From Candidatus Adamsella avium (GTDB lineage Bacteria; Cyanobacteriota; Vampirovibrionia; Gastranaerophilales; CAJFVJ01), in NCBI GenBank assembly GCA_904420445.1, contig CAJFVJ010000003.1:62001-126000 (forward strand): a DNA stretch of 64,000 bases, written 5' to 3'. Each line of letters opens with the position of its first letter. Positions within the stretch are counted from its first letter, which is position 1. Below the pieces are notes generated by a model. It had not been told where the DNA came from and did no database searches. It worked only from the letters and a program-made list of their open reading frames with translations. Position numbers and translations under genes: made by a program. Of this stretch, positions 25,384 to 32,911 are shown in pieces.

Positions 25384-25578
25384 ATGAGCGAAGAAGAAAC
25401 AAAAAGAGAGCCGAGAAAATATCTCGGAATATATTTTGAATGCTGCAATGTCTACGGGCGGGTTTATCAAAACAAAGATAAAACGGCTTACAGCGGTTTT
25501 TGCCCGAGATGTATGAGAAGAGTAAACATCAAAGTCGGCGAAGGCGGTACAAACCAGAGATTTTTCAAAGCCTATTGA
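25384..25578 (+). CDS. Small zinc-ribbon-like conserved protein
   Basis: This 64-residue protein has a Cys-Cys pair in YFECCNVYGR and a CPRC knuckle in SGFCPRCMRR, enough for one zinc site. It ends with GEGGTNQRFFKAY. The compact layout, with zinc knuckles between short strands, resembles small conserved zinc-ribbon proteins of unknown role. It is on the strand opposite to anmK and overlaps its 3' end by 7 bases. The cysteine spacing argues that it is a real gene. Confidence 0.65.
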   Translation: MSEEETKREPRKYLGIYFECCNVYGRVYQNKDKTAYSGFCPRCMRRVNIKVGEGGTNQRFFKAY

Positions 25579-26705
25579 TAAGACACTTTGCCCATTATTA
25601 CGGGTCTTTTTGCGCCCGTGCATGATGGGATGTTATTCGGAAGTTTTTTCATCGTAAAATATCCGAGGATGGCAAAAGCAAGAGCTTCTTTATATTTATT
25701 TGGTATTCCAAAGTCTTCATGGGTTTTAATCGGTATATCTTTGAATAATTTTTGAAGATAAGTTATCAAAAATTTGTTGTGTGCTCCTCCACCGCCAAGG
25801 ATAATTTCTTCAGGTATTGCCTTAGGAAAGACAAAATTTTTGTAAGCTTCAAAAATTGAGTGTGCAGTGAGTGCGGTTGCCGTTGAAATTATGTCATAGG
25901 GGTTATCAGGGGCTTTTTTGAGCTTTTCTTCTATATATTTATTGCTAAACAGCTCTCTTCCGGTTGTCTTTGGCGGAGGCTGTTTGTAGTAAGGTTCATC
26001 AAGAAGGTAATTCAGCCAGTTTTCATCTACATGCCCGCAGAATGCATGTTCTCCGTCTTTATCAAAAGGCTTGTGGAAAAGTTTTCTCATGCAGTAGTCA
26101 ATCATCATATTTCCTGCGCCTGTATCAAAAGCGAAGGTTTCTACATCAGGACTAAGTATGGTAACGTTGCCTATGCCTCCGATATTTTGTATTGCACGTG
26201 TTTTGTTTCTTTTGAAGATAATTTCATCCGCAAAAGGTACAAGAGGCGCCCCCTGTCCTCCTGCAGACATATCTTTCGTTCTGAAATCTCCGACTGTCGT
26301 AATCCCTGTTTTGTCTGATATTACAGAAATGTCACCTATTTGCAGCGTGCTGTTTGTTTGAGGGTTGTTATTCATTTTTTGCGGATGATGAAATATTGTT
26401 TGTCCATGGGATGCTATATATGCGATGTCTTTTGGTTTAATACAGGCTTTTTTTAGCAGTTCAAACGTGCATTGAGCATAGATTTCTCCGAGGATAAAGT
26501 TCATTAGGCAGACATCTTTTATGTCCCCTTTGTTGTTTGCCATCTCAAAAAGTTTTGTTTGTATATCTTTCGGGTAATCAAGAGAGCAGCTTTCTTTTAT
26601 TTTGACGTCGCAGCATTCTGATATTTCGACAAGACAGGCGTCGACACCATCTAAGGAGGTGCCTGACATAAGCCCTATAGCAAGTGTATTTTTTGTATCA
26701 GTCAT
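25572..26705 (-). CDS. anmK: Anhydro-N-acetylmuramic acid kinase
   Basis: AnmK cleaves and phosphorylates 1,6-anhydroMurNAc from recycled cell wall to give MurNAc 6-phosphate. The 377-residue chain has the ATP-binding start LAIGLMSGTSLDGVDACLVEI, the segment GQGAPLVPFADEI, the FDTGAGNMMIDY motif and the GGGGAHNKFL loop near the C-terminus, all typical. It overlaps the end of the upstream response regulator by 8 bases, so translation is likely coupled. Wall recycling through AnmK implies a peptidoglycan-containing Gram-negative-type cell. Confidence 0.93.
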   Translation of the reverse strand: MTDTKNTLAIGLMSGTSLDGVDACLVEISECCDVKIKESCSLDYPKDIQTKLFEMANNKGDIKDVCLMNFILGEIYAQCTFELLKKACIKPKDIAYIASHGQTIFHHPQKMNNNPQTNSTLQIGDISVISDKTGITTVGDFRTKDMSAGGQGAPLVPFADEIIFKRNKTRAIQNIGGIGNVTILSPDVETFAFDTGAGNMMIDYCMRKLFHKPFDKDGEHAFCGHVDENWLNYLLDEPYYKQPPPKTTGRELFSNKYIEEKLKKAPDNPYDIISTATALTAHSIFEAYKNFVFPKAIPEEIILGGGGAHNKFLITYLQKLFKDIPIKTHEDFGIPNKYKEALAFAILGYFTMKKLPNNIPSCTGAKRPVIMGKVSYQ

Positions 26706-27342
26706 CTATAAAATTCATCTGCAGCGCAAGCAATACCGCCTGAGTTCTTGTTTTTACGTTGAGTTTTTTGAATACACGGTTGAGGTGTGTTTTGATTGTT
26801 GATTCCTGTAAGTTCAGTTTTTTGCTTATATCATCATTTGTTGCACCTTTTGCAACGAGAGAGAGTATTTCTTTTTCTTTTGCAGTAAGAGGTGAAATTG
26901 TGCTCTCATCATATTCAAAGTCGATGTTAATTTTTGCCTTTGCTTTTGCTTCCGCATCTTTCCACTGGGAACGTCTTAGAAGGGATTCTATTCTTGCAAG
27001 CAGATTTGGGAGAACAAAAGGTTTTGTAATGTAGTCATCAGCGCCTGTTCTCAAGCCCAAAACCTGTTTTTGCTCTTCATCAACTGCTGTAAGCATTATA
27101 ACCGGAAGATTTTCGGTTTTTTGGTTGCTCCTGATTCTTTTGAGAGTTTCCCAACCGTCCAAATTGGGCATCATAACATCGAGCAATACGAGATTATATT
27201 GAGGTTTTGCCTGCTGGATAAGCTGGAGGGCTTTTATGCCGTCAGTAGCAACTTCAACTTCATAGCCGTACATGGGAAGGACATCTTCCAAATATTTCGG
27301 GTTGTCGTCTACTATCAAAATTTTAGCCAAAGAGTTCATCAT
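26698..27342 (-). CDS. Response regulator with LuxR-type DNA-binding domain (first of pair)
   Basis: This 214-residue regulator has a receiver domain with acidic pocket DD at 12-13, phosphoacceptor D55 in LVLLDVMMP and the conserved lysine in DDYITKPF. A linker and a LuxR-type helix-turn-helix follow (LTAKEKEILSLVAKGATNDDISKKLNLQESTIKTHLNRVFKKLNV). The C-terminal half should bind DNA after phosphorylation by a sensor kinase. It lies 66 bases downstream of a second LuxR-type regulator and a histidine kinase, all in the same direction. Target genes cannot be read from sequence. Confidence 0.9.
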   Translation of the reverse strand: MMNSLAKILIVDDNPKYLEDVLPMYGYEVEVATDGIKALQLIQQAKPQYNLVLLDVMMPNLDGWETLKRIRSNQKTENLPVIMLTAVDEEQKQVLGLRTGADDYITKPFVLPNLLARIESLLRRSQWKDAEAKAKAKINIDFEYDESTISPLTAKEKEILSLVAKGATNDDISKKLNLQESTIKTHLNRVFKKLNVKTRTQAVLLALQMNFIDD

Positions 27343-27408
27343 TATATCCTGAAAAATATGTCAATATCTGTATTTTAAGATATTTATCGAATAAAATAAA
27401 TAAATTAA

Positions 27409-28089
27409 TTATACGAGATTGTCTTTGAGGGCTTTTATGGCTGCCTGAGTTCTGTCATCTACCGATAATTTTTGTAGAATATTGCAGACATGGGCTTTTG
27501 CAGTATGGATGCTTACATAGAGTTTTTTAGCTATGTCTGCGTTGCTGTACCCGTCTACAATCAATCTCAGAACCTGTGCTTCCCTGTCTGTCAGCTGTAT
27601 TTTATCTTCGTCCTGATTGTTTTGTTCATAAATCGGTGATGGTGCAGATAAATCAGAACCTGAAGTGATTTGTCCGAGAATGAAATTTGATATGGACGGA
27701 TCAAACCATACTGCGCCGTCTTTTACGGTTTCTATGACGGATATAAGGTTTTCTGGTTTTATATCTTTCATGCAATATGCTTTAGCTCCCGCACTGAGAG
27801 CCTGAAGTATTTCTGACTGGTTGTTGTGCGAGGTGAGAATGATGATTTTTGTATCTGGAAGAATTTCTTTGATGCGTGAAGTTGTTTCTATTCCGTCGAT
27901 ACCTGATAACCCCAAGTCCATAAGTATCATATCAGGTTTGTTTTGTTTGGCGATTTCTATTGCGCTTTCACCGTCTTCTGCTTCGAAGATTTCTTCTATA
28001 AAAGGCACTGTCTGCAAGGCTGTTTTAAGCCCGAATCTGGTCAGTGCGTGGTCTTCTACGATTAAGATTTTTATTTTGTTATCAGACAC
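27409..28089 (-). CDS. Response regulator, NarL/FixJ type (second of pair)
   Basis: A 226-residue receiver plus LuxR-type DNA-binding protein. The receiver has ED at 12-13, phosphoacceptor D58 in MILMDLGLSGIDG and the lysine-containing loop CMKDIKPENL. The output domain is LTDREAQVLRLIVDGYSNADIAKKLYVSIHTAKAHVCNILQKLSV. It starts 11 bases after the histidine kinase stop, so they are a cognate pair. It is clearly different from the other regulator downstream, giving one kinase and two regulators in one cluster. Confidence 0.92.
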   Translation of the reverse strand: MSDNKIKILIVEDHALTRFGLKTALQTVPFIEEIFEAEDGESAIEIAKQNKPDMILMDLGLSGIDGIETTSRIKEILPDTKIIILTSHNNQSEILQALSAGAKAYCMKDIKPENLISVIETVKDGAVWFDPSISNFILGQITSGSDLSAPSPIYEQNNQDEDKIQLTDREAQVLRLIVDGYSNADIAKKLYVSIHTAKAHVCNILQKLSVDDRTQAAIKALKDNLV

Positions 28090-28100
28090 TTCAAAAATTC

Positions 28101-29126
28101 CTATACTTGTTTGTTATTATAAGTTATTTTGCTTTCTTTAGCAAAGAGATTTTGCGGGATTTCCATCAAAAATTTTGTTCCCTCGTTCGGCTTGCTTGTA
28201 ACGGAGATTGTTCCGTTGTGTTTTTCAACAATTTTTTTTGTTAGATATAAACCGAGTCCTGTGCCGACTTTTCTGAATTTTTTTGATGTAGAGAAATATT
28301 TATCAAAAATTTTGTCGATATATTCAGGTTCGATACCTTTTCCGTTGTCTTCGATTTTCAGGATTATTTTGTGATTTTTTTCTTCGAGAGAAATTTTGAT
28401 TATGCCGTTATTCGGGGTATAAGAGGAAGCGTTGCTTATGAGATTTTTGACTGCTCTTTTGAAGTAGAGTTTATCTAAGTTTATCGGATAAGTTTCCTGC
28501 GGTGCAGAGAGTTCTATGGTCTGGCTTTTGGGTTTAATCAAAAATACGACTTCTTTCAGGCATTCTTCGACAAGTTGTTTCATGCATGTGGTGCTTTTTT
28601 GGAAGTGGAAGCCCTCGACTTCGTATTTGTAAGTATCAAGAAGGCTGTTGAGAAGGTTCAGCAATTCTTCAGAGCTGACCAACATTGTTTCAAGCGCCTG
28701 TTTTTGGATGTCAGAGATTTCTCCGAAGCTTCCGTTGAGAAATAAGTTAATTGCGTTTATTTCTGCTATAACGGGAACTTTCAGGTCATGCATAAGAGTA
28801 GCCGAGAAGTCTTTATGAACCTGGTTTATGTTTTTGAGTTCGTTTTCTAGCTCGCTGCGGTAGGATTTTATCATCGATTCTCTGTCTTCGATTGATTCAA
28901 TCATTTTGTTTATGTTAGAAACAATGGTTGAAGTTTGTTTTATATCGCTTTTTTCAATACGTCTTGATAAATCTCCGTATCTGACCGCATTAGCTGTATT
29001 TGAAACATTCTTTAGAAATTTTTTCAGTTTTATATGTTCATTTTTGAGTTTTCTGTATTTGATGAAATACAAAACAGATAAAAGAAAAAATACAATTACT
29101 GATAATAAAGCGTATTTAAGAAACAA
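28101..29126 (-). CDS. Sensor histidine kinase
   Basis: This membrane-bound kinase has one N-terminal hydrophobic helix (ALLSVIVFFLLSVLYFI), a HAMP-like linker (AVRYGDLSRRIEKSD) and coiled coil, the phosphoacceptor histidine at about residue 113 in LMHDLKVPV, and an ATPase domain with N-box NLISNASSYTPNNG, G1 DNGKGIEPEYIDKIFDKYF and G2 GTGLGLYLTKKIVEKH. No extracellular sensing domain is visible. Only TTG serves as start codon, with GGAG about 8 bases upstream. The two regulators follow directly. Its divergent neighbour also starts with TTG, and the -35 boxes of the two candidate promoters overlap. Confidence 0.9.
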   Translation of the reverse strand: MFLKYALLSVIVFFLLSVLYFIKYRKLKNEHIKLKKFLKNVSNTANAVRYGDLSRRIEKSDIKQTSTIVSNINKMIESIEDRESMIKSYRSELENELKNINQVHKDFSATLMHDLKVPVIAEINAINLFLNGSFGEISDIQKQALETMLVSSEELLNLLNSLLDTYKYEVEGFHFQKSTTCMKQLVEECLKEVVFLIKPKSQTIELSAPQETYPINLDKLYFKRAVKNLISNASSYTPNNGIIKISLEEKNHKIILKIEDNGKGIEPEYIDKIFDKYFSTSKKFRKVGTGLGLYLTKKIVEKHNGTISVTSKPNEGTKFLMEIPQNLFAKESKITYNNKQV

Positions 29127-29154
29127 TTTTTCACTCCATGCAATCTTATTTCTT

Positions 29155-29183
29155 ATTATATTAGTTTCATTTTAACTTAACAA
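29155..29183 (-). promoter_or_regulatory. Sigma70-type promoter for the histidine kinase operon
   Basis: On the minus strand TTGTTA is followed after 17 bases by TATAAT, about 29 bases before the TTG start codon. Its -35 box overlaps that of the divergent fliO promoter, so polymerase could not occupy both at once. Confidence 0.5.
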
Positions 29184-29205
29184 TATCTCTTTTCGCTGTT
29201 ATAAT
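29177..29205 (+). promoter_or_regulatory. Extended -10 promoter for the fliO-neuB operon
   Basis: TTAACA is followed after 17 bases by TATAAT with an upstream TG (TGtTATAAT), about 35 bases before the TTG start of the first gene. Confidence 0.6.
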
Positions 29206-29240
29206 AAAAAAATAAAAAGACTAGAACAAGGGTAGGATTA

Positions 29241-29681
29241 TTGAAAAAGTTTATTGCTTTTTTTCTGATTTGCGGATTTTTGAGTGTTTTTCAGATTTGT
29301 TATGCAGGTGTTGACTCTCAAAAAACAGAAACTCCTTCTCAGAATAAGGATAGCGAATTTGCTTTTGAAGTCGGGGAGAAATCATCGACAGATATAAACT
29401 ATCTTTCGGTTATTAGTTCTCTGCTTACAGTTATTTTGCTGATACTCTTATTTGCATGGGTATATAAAAAATTTGTCGGAGTGTCTGCAGAAAAGTTGTT
29501 ATCAGGGAAGATAAAAGAGGCAAAAGAAAACTCAATATCCGTTTTGACAACAACTCCTATAGGTCAGAACAAATATTTACACCTGATAGAAGTAAAAGGT
29601 CAGAAGCTTTTGATAGGTTCTACATCGAATGATATTGTTATGTTGAAAGAAATCTCCGACAAACAAGAGGGGGCAAAATGA
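29241..29681 (+). CDS. FliO-like flagellar export protein
   Basis: FliO helps assemble the FliP ring of the flagellar type III export gate. This 146-residue protein has a signal-like N-terminus (MKKFIAFFLICGFLSVFQICYA), a linker, a membrane helix (VISSLLTVILLILLFAWVYKKF) and a C-terminal domain with the FliO pattern ISVLTTTPIGQNKYLHLIEVKGQKLLIGSTSNDIVMLKEI. It uses a TTG start with AGGA upstream. The next gene starts at the overlapping ATGA. No other flagellar export gene is near, but the following genes look like flagellin glycosylation, which supports the call. Other FliO-like small membrane proteins are possible. Confidence 0.7.
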   Translation: MKKFIAFFLICGFLSVFQICYAGVDSQKTETPSQNKDSEFAFEVGEKSSTDINYLSVISSLLTVILLILLFAWVYKKFVGVSAEKLLSGKIKEAKENSISVLTTTPIGQNKYLHLIEVKGQKLLIGSTSNDIVMLKEISDKQEGAK

Positions 29682-30565
29682 GAAAAACCGTACAAATAGG
29701 GAATAAACTTGTTGGCGATAATCAAAATTGTTTTATTATTGCAGAGATTGGCATAAATCATAACGGTTCTGTTGATAAAGCAAAGCAGCTTATTGATATA
29801 GCAAAGTTTGCAGGTTGTGATGCCGTCAAATTTCAGAAGAGAACGGTTGATGTTGTCTACACAAAAGAAGAGCTTGAAAGACCGAGAACTTCTCCATTCG
29901 GAGAAACGAACGGCGATTTGAAAAGAGGTCTTGAATTCGGGTATGACGAATATAAAGAGATAGATGAATATTGCAGACAGAAGGATATTCTGTGGTTTGC
30001 TTCATGCTGGGATGAGCAGTCGGTAGATTTTATTGACCAATTTGATGTCCCTTGCTATAAAATAGCCTCGGCATCATTGACCGATGATAATCTGCTTCTT
30101 CATACAAAATCAAAGGGTAAACCTATTCTTCTTGCTGCCGGCATGAGTTCTGAAGAGGAAATTGACCATGCTATAAAGATTCTCGGTGAAGATAATCTTG
30201 TTTTGCTCCAGTGTACATCGACTTATCCTGCAGAGAATAATGAATTGAACCTCAGGGTAATTCAAACATTCAGAGAAAAATACAATATTCCGATAGGCTA
30301 CAGCGGGCATGAAAAGGGTATCATGCCCTCTACAGCAGCTGTTTTGCTCGGTGCATGTGTTGTTGAAAGACATATAACTTTGGATAGGACAATGTGGGGA
30401 AGTGACCATTCGGCTAGTTTAGAGCCTGCAGGGTTGATAAAACTTGTCAGGGATATAAGAAATATCCCTGCTATTTTGGGTTCTCCAAACAAAACTGTAT
30501 TGGAGAGCGAAAAGGCAATAATGAAAAAACTCAGAAGGGTAAAAAACGAGATATGTTGCAACTAG
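29678..30565 (+). CDS. NeuB-family nonulosonic acid synthase lacking the SAF domain
   Basis: This enzyme condenses phosphoenolpyruvate with a C6 sugar to make a nine-carbon acid (sialic, legionaminic or pseudaminic acid type). The 295-residue barrel has the motifs IAEIGINHNGSVDKAKQL, DAVKFQKRT, LLQCTSTYPAENNELNL, GYSGHEKG and ERHITLDRTMWGSDHSASL. The usual C-terminal antifreeze-like (SAF) domain of about 60 residues is absent; the protein stops after KKLRRVKNE. It overlaps fliO by 4 bases and the following phosphatase by 13. The downstream Maf-type gene indicates flagellin decoration. The exact sugar cannot be assigned. Confidence 0.88.
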   Translation: MRKTVQIGNKLVGDNQNCFIIAEIGINHNGSVDKAKQLIDIAKFAGCDAVKFQKRTVDVVYTKEELERPRTSPFGETNGDLKRGLEFGYDEYKEIDEYCRQKDILWFASCWDEQSVDFIDQFDVPCYKIASASLTDDNLLLHTKSKGKPILLAAGMSSEEEIDHAIKILGEDNLVLLQCTSTYPAENNELNLRVIQTFREKYNIPIGYSGHEKGIMPSTAAVLLGACVVERHITLDRTMWGSDHSASLEPAGLIKLVRDIRNIPAILGSPNKTVLESEKAIMKKLRRVKNEICCN

Positions 30566-31038
30566 AGCATAAAGATAAAATAAAGATGATTATAACGGAT
30601 GTCGACGGTGTGTTGACTGACGGTGGGGTGTATGTGTCTACCCACAGCGAAGAGCAGGTCAAAAAATTGAATTTTAAGGATCTTATGGGGATGGCTCTTG
30701 CTGTAAGACACGGGTATAAACTCGGAATTATATCAGGAGAAAAAAATCAGATTATCGACGGTATAGCAGCACGATTCTCTATAGAAGACGTTCATCAGGG
30801 TATAAGGATTAAACTCCCTGTTTTTCAAAGTATATTGGAAAAATATTCTCTATCTCCTGAAGAAGTTTGCTATATAGGTGATGATGTAAATGATTTGGAA
30901 GTTTTGAAGTTTGTAAAAACAGCAATCACGGTACCTGATGCGAATTTTAAAGTTAAAGAAATAGAAAATATTATTGTTTCAAACTTTTGCGGCGGGCATG
31001 GCGCTTTCCGTGAAGTGGTTGATTCTCTGATTTATTAA
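30553..31038 (+). CDS. KdsC-like HAD phosphatase
   Basis: A 161-residue HAD-superfamily hydrolase of the KdsC type, without a cap domain. Motif I is ITDVDGVLTDGGVYVS with the nucleophile Asp, motif II includes GIISGEKN, the lysine is in GIRIKLPV and motif IV is YIGDDVNDLEVLKFV. Relatives dephosphorylate 8- or 9-carbon sugar acid phosphates (KDO 8-P, Neu5Ac 9-P), so here it probably acts on the product of the NeuB-type synthase. Such a domain is often fused to CMP-sialate synthetases, but this one stands alone. Confidence 0.87.
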   Translation: MLQLEHKDKIKMIITDVDGVLTDGGVYVSTHSEEQVKKLNFKDLMGMALAVRHGYKLGIISGEKNQIIDGIAARFSIEDVHQGIRIKLPVFQSILEKYSLSPEEVCYIGDDVNDLEVLKFVKTAITVPDANFKVKEIENIIVSNFCGGHGAFREVVDSLIY

Positions 31039-31051
31039 GGAGAGATTAAAT

Positions 31052-32911
31052 ATGTTCAAAAATAATCTTGAAGCTCTTGAAATAAAAAACAAAGCTCTTG
31101 CAGACAGGATAGCAAAAATAAAACCTGACTCTCTTAAAGATATATCAGCAGCGAGAGCTGAGAACGGCGAGTATATTCTGATTTATAAACAAGTGCCTCT
31201 GCATGATACAAAAGACCCGATGCGTGAGGCAAAGTCTATATGGTTCAGAAATATAAAACAGGAGCTTAAAAATAATGATATTCAGGTTGTTTTTGGCTTA
31301 GGTCTCGGGTATTTATTCAAACGAGCTTATGTCAGCGCAAAGTCAAAAGTCTTTCTTTTTGAGCCGTCGTTAGAGATAATTCGTTTTGTTCTTGAGTATG
31401 TTGATTTTTCAAAAGAAATTCTTGATGACAGGGTGTTTATATTCAACGAGCCTGATGATTTGCTCAAACAATTGAAATCAGATTTTCTGGTCGGTGATAA
31501 CATAGAGTTTATCTATTTGCCGTCGTACGCTGTTTTGTTCAAGGATACTCTTGTAAAACTATCGACAGAGATTTTTGATGTAATAAAAAATAAAACTGTT
31601 GATATGAATACTTTGAGCGTTCACAAAACTTCCACTGCGGTAAAAAATATTCTCCATCATATGAACAACTTTGGAAAAATCAGAGCGGTTGACTCTCTCA
31701 AAGGCTCATTTGAAGGTAAAACAGCTTTAATTGCAGCAGCCGGTCCTTCTTTGAAGGATGATATAGCCGAAATAAAAGCTTCAAGAGATAAGTTTGTTCT
31801 GTTTTCTGTTTCATCTGCGCTTGCTTATTTGATTGAAAACGGAATAACTCCTGATTTTGTCGTTGCTTCTGATATAAACGCAGTTACTTCACGGTATAAA
31901 GATGTTGATAGCAAACAACTTGAAAATATATCTCTTATTTTTGAAGGAAGAGCACAGGGGTATTTGAGCGATAGTCCGTTCAGATACAAAATTTGTTATT
32001 TTTCAAACACGGATAAGATAGCTGATGCCCTTGTTAACAACTTTTCAGGAAATATAAAAACTCATGAATCATCGTTATCTGTCAGTATATTGGCTTTTTA
32101 TGCAGCCAGAGTACTCGGTTTTTCAAACATAATCTATAGCGGGCTTGACCTTGCGATGACTGATAATACTGCTTATGCAAAGAGTGCTTTTTCTGAAATC
32201 GTTTCGAAAGATAAGCTTATTTCTGACTATAATGGTATAAAGGTAGAAAAAAATCTGATTCCTGTTTTATCGGCTGATGGAAAAGAAATTTTGACAAGAG
32301 AAGATTATCTTCTTTTTATCAAACAGTTTGAGGAAATTTTATCAAATGGAGAAAAAATAGTATCAACTGCAAAAAAAGGTGCTCTTGTGAAAGGTATGAC
32401 TTATGAAACTGCTGAGGGCGCTTTAGGAGGTTTGAAAGAGAAATCTCCATGTGTCGAAGAGGTTTTGAACAAGGGTTTTGTTTCTTCAAAAAAAGAATGG
32501 GATGAGTTTTCGAAAAAGGCTTATGAATACCTGTTTTCTCAGAAAGAAATTCTTGATTTGTTGTATCAAAAGACTGTTTATCTCCATGAAAAAACAAAAG
32601 AACTCAAGGATTTTGCAGAAGATGACAACTTTGATTTGAATTTCCTTCAGGAAAAATATGATGAAGAGAAAGACGATTTGTCTTATTTGAGGACGAATAT
32701 TATGAACAATGTTTTCTTGGCGTCATATATGCAGGTTGATTTGCTCAACTATGTTCAGGGATATCAAAAAGAGCATTTACAGAATATTGATATATTTAGA
32801 AAAAATATCTCTTTAGAGCTGGAATTATGTGCTAAAATTATGGATAAATACGAAGACTTGAAGTCTTCTATGGAGTGTGTGCTAAACAATCACTATGAAA
32901 AAAATTCTTAA
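31052..32911 (+). CDS. Maf/DUF115 family motility-associated glycosyltransferase-like protein
   Basis: This 619-residue protein matches the Maf (motility-associated factor, DUF115/MAF_flag10) pattern. The central motif is KTALIAAAGPSLKDDIAEIKASRD, followed by FVVASDINAVTSRYKD, the region of the proposed nucleotide-sugar site, and a helical C-terminal part. Maf proteins attach nonulosonic acids to flagellin. The gene follows a NeuB-type synthase and phosphatase and begins with a strong AAGGAGAG ribosome binding site. It overlaps the TPR gene by 17 bases. The domain call is firm; acceptor and sugar are inferred from context. Confidence 0.85.
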   Translation: MFKNNLEALEIKNKALADRIAKIKPDSLKDISAARAENGEYILIYKQVPLHDTKDPMREAKSIWFRNIKQELKNNDIQVVFGLGLGYLFKRAYVSAKSKVFLFEPSLEIIRFVLEYVDFSKEILDDRVFIFNEPDDLLKQLKSDFLVGDNIEFIYLPSYAVLFKDTLVKLSTEIFDVIKNKTVDMNTLSVHKTSTAVKNILHHMNNFGKIRAVDSLKGSFEGKTALIAAAGPSLKDDIAEIKASRDKFVLFSVSSALAYLIENGITPDFVVASDINAVTSRYKDVDSKQLENISLIFEGRAQGYLSDSPFRYKICYFSNTDKIADALVNNFSGNIKTHESSLSVSILAFYAARVLGFSNIIYSGLDLAMTDNTAYAKSAFSEIVSKDKLISDYNGIKVEKNLIPVLSADGKEILTREDYLLFIKQFEEILSNGEKIVSTAKKGALVKGMTYETAEGALGGLKEKSPCVEEVLNKGFVSSKKEWDEFSKKAYEYLFSQKEILDLLYQKTVYLHEKTKELKDFAEDDNFDLNFLQEKYDEEKDDLSYLRTNIMNNVFLASYMQVDLLNYVQGYQKEHLQNIDIFRKNISLELELCAKIMDKYEDLKSSMECVLNNHYEKNS

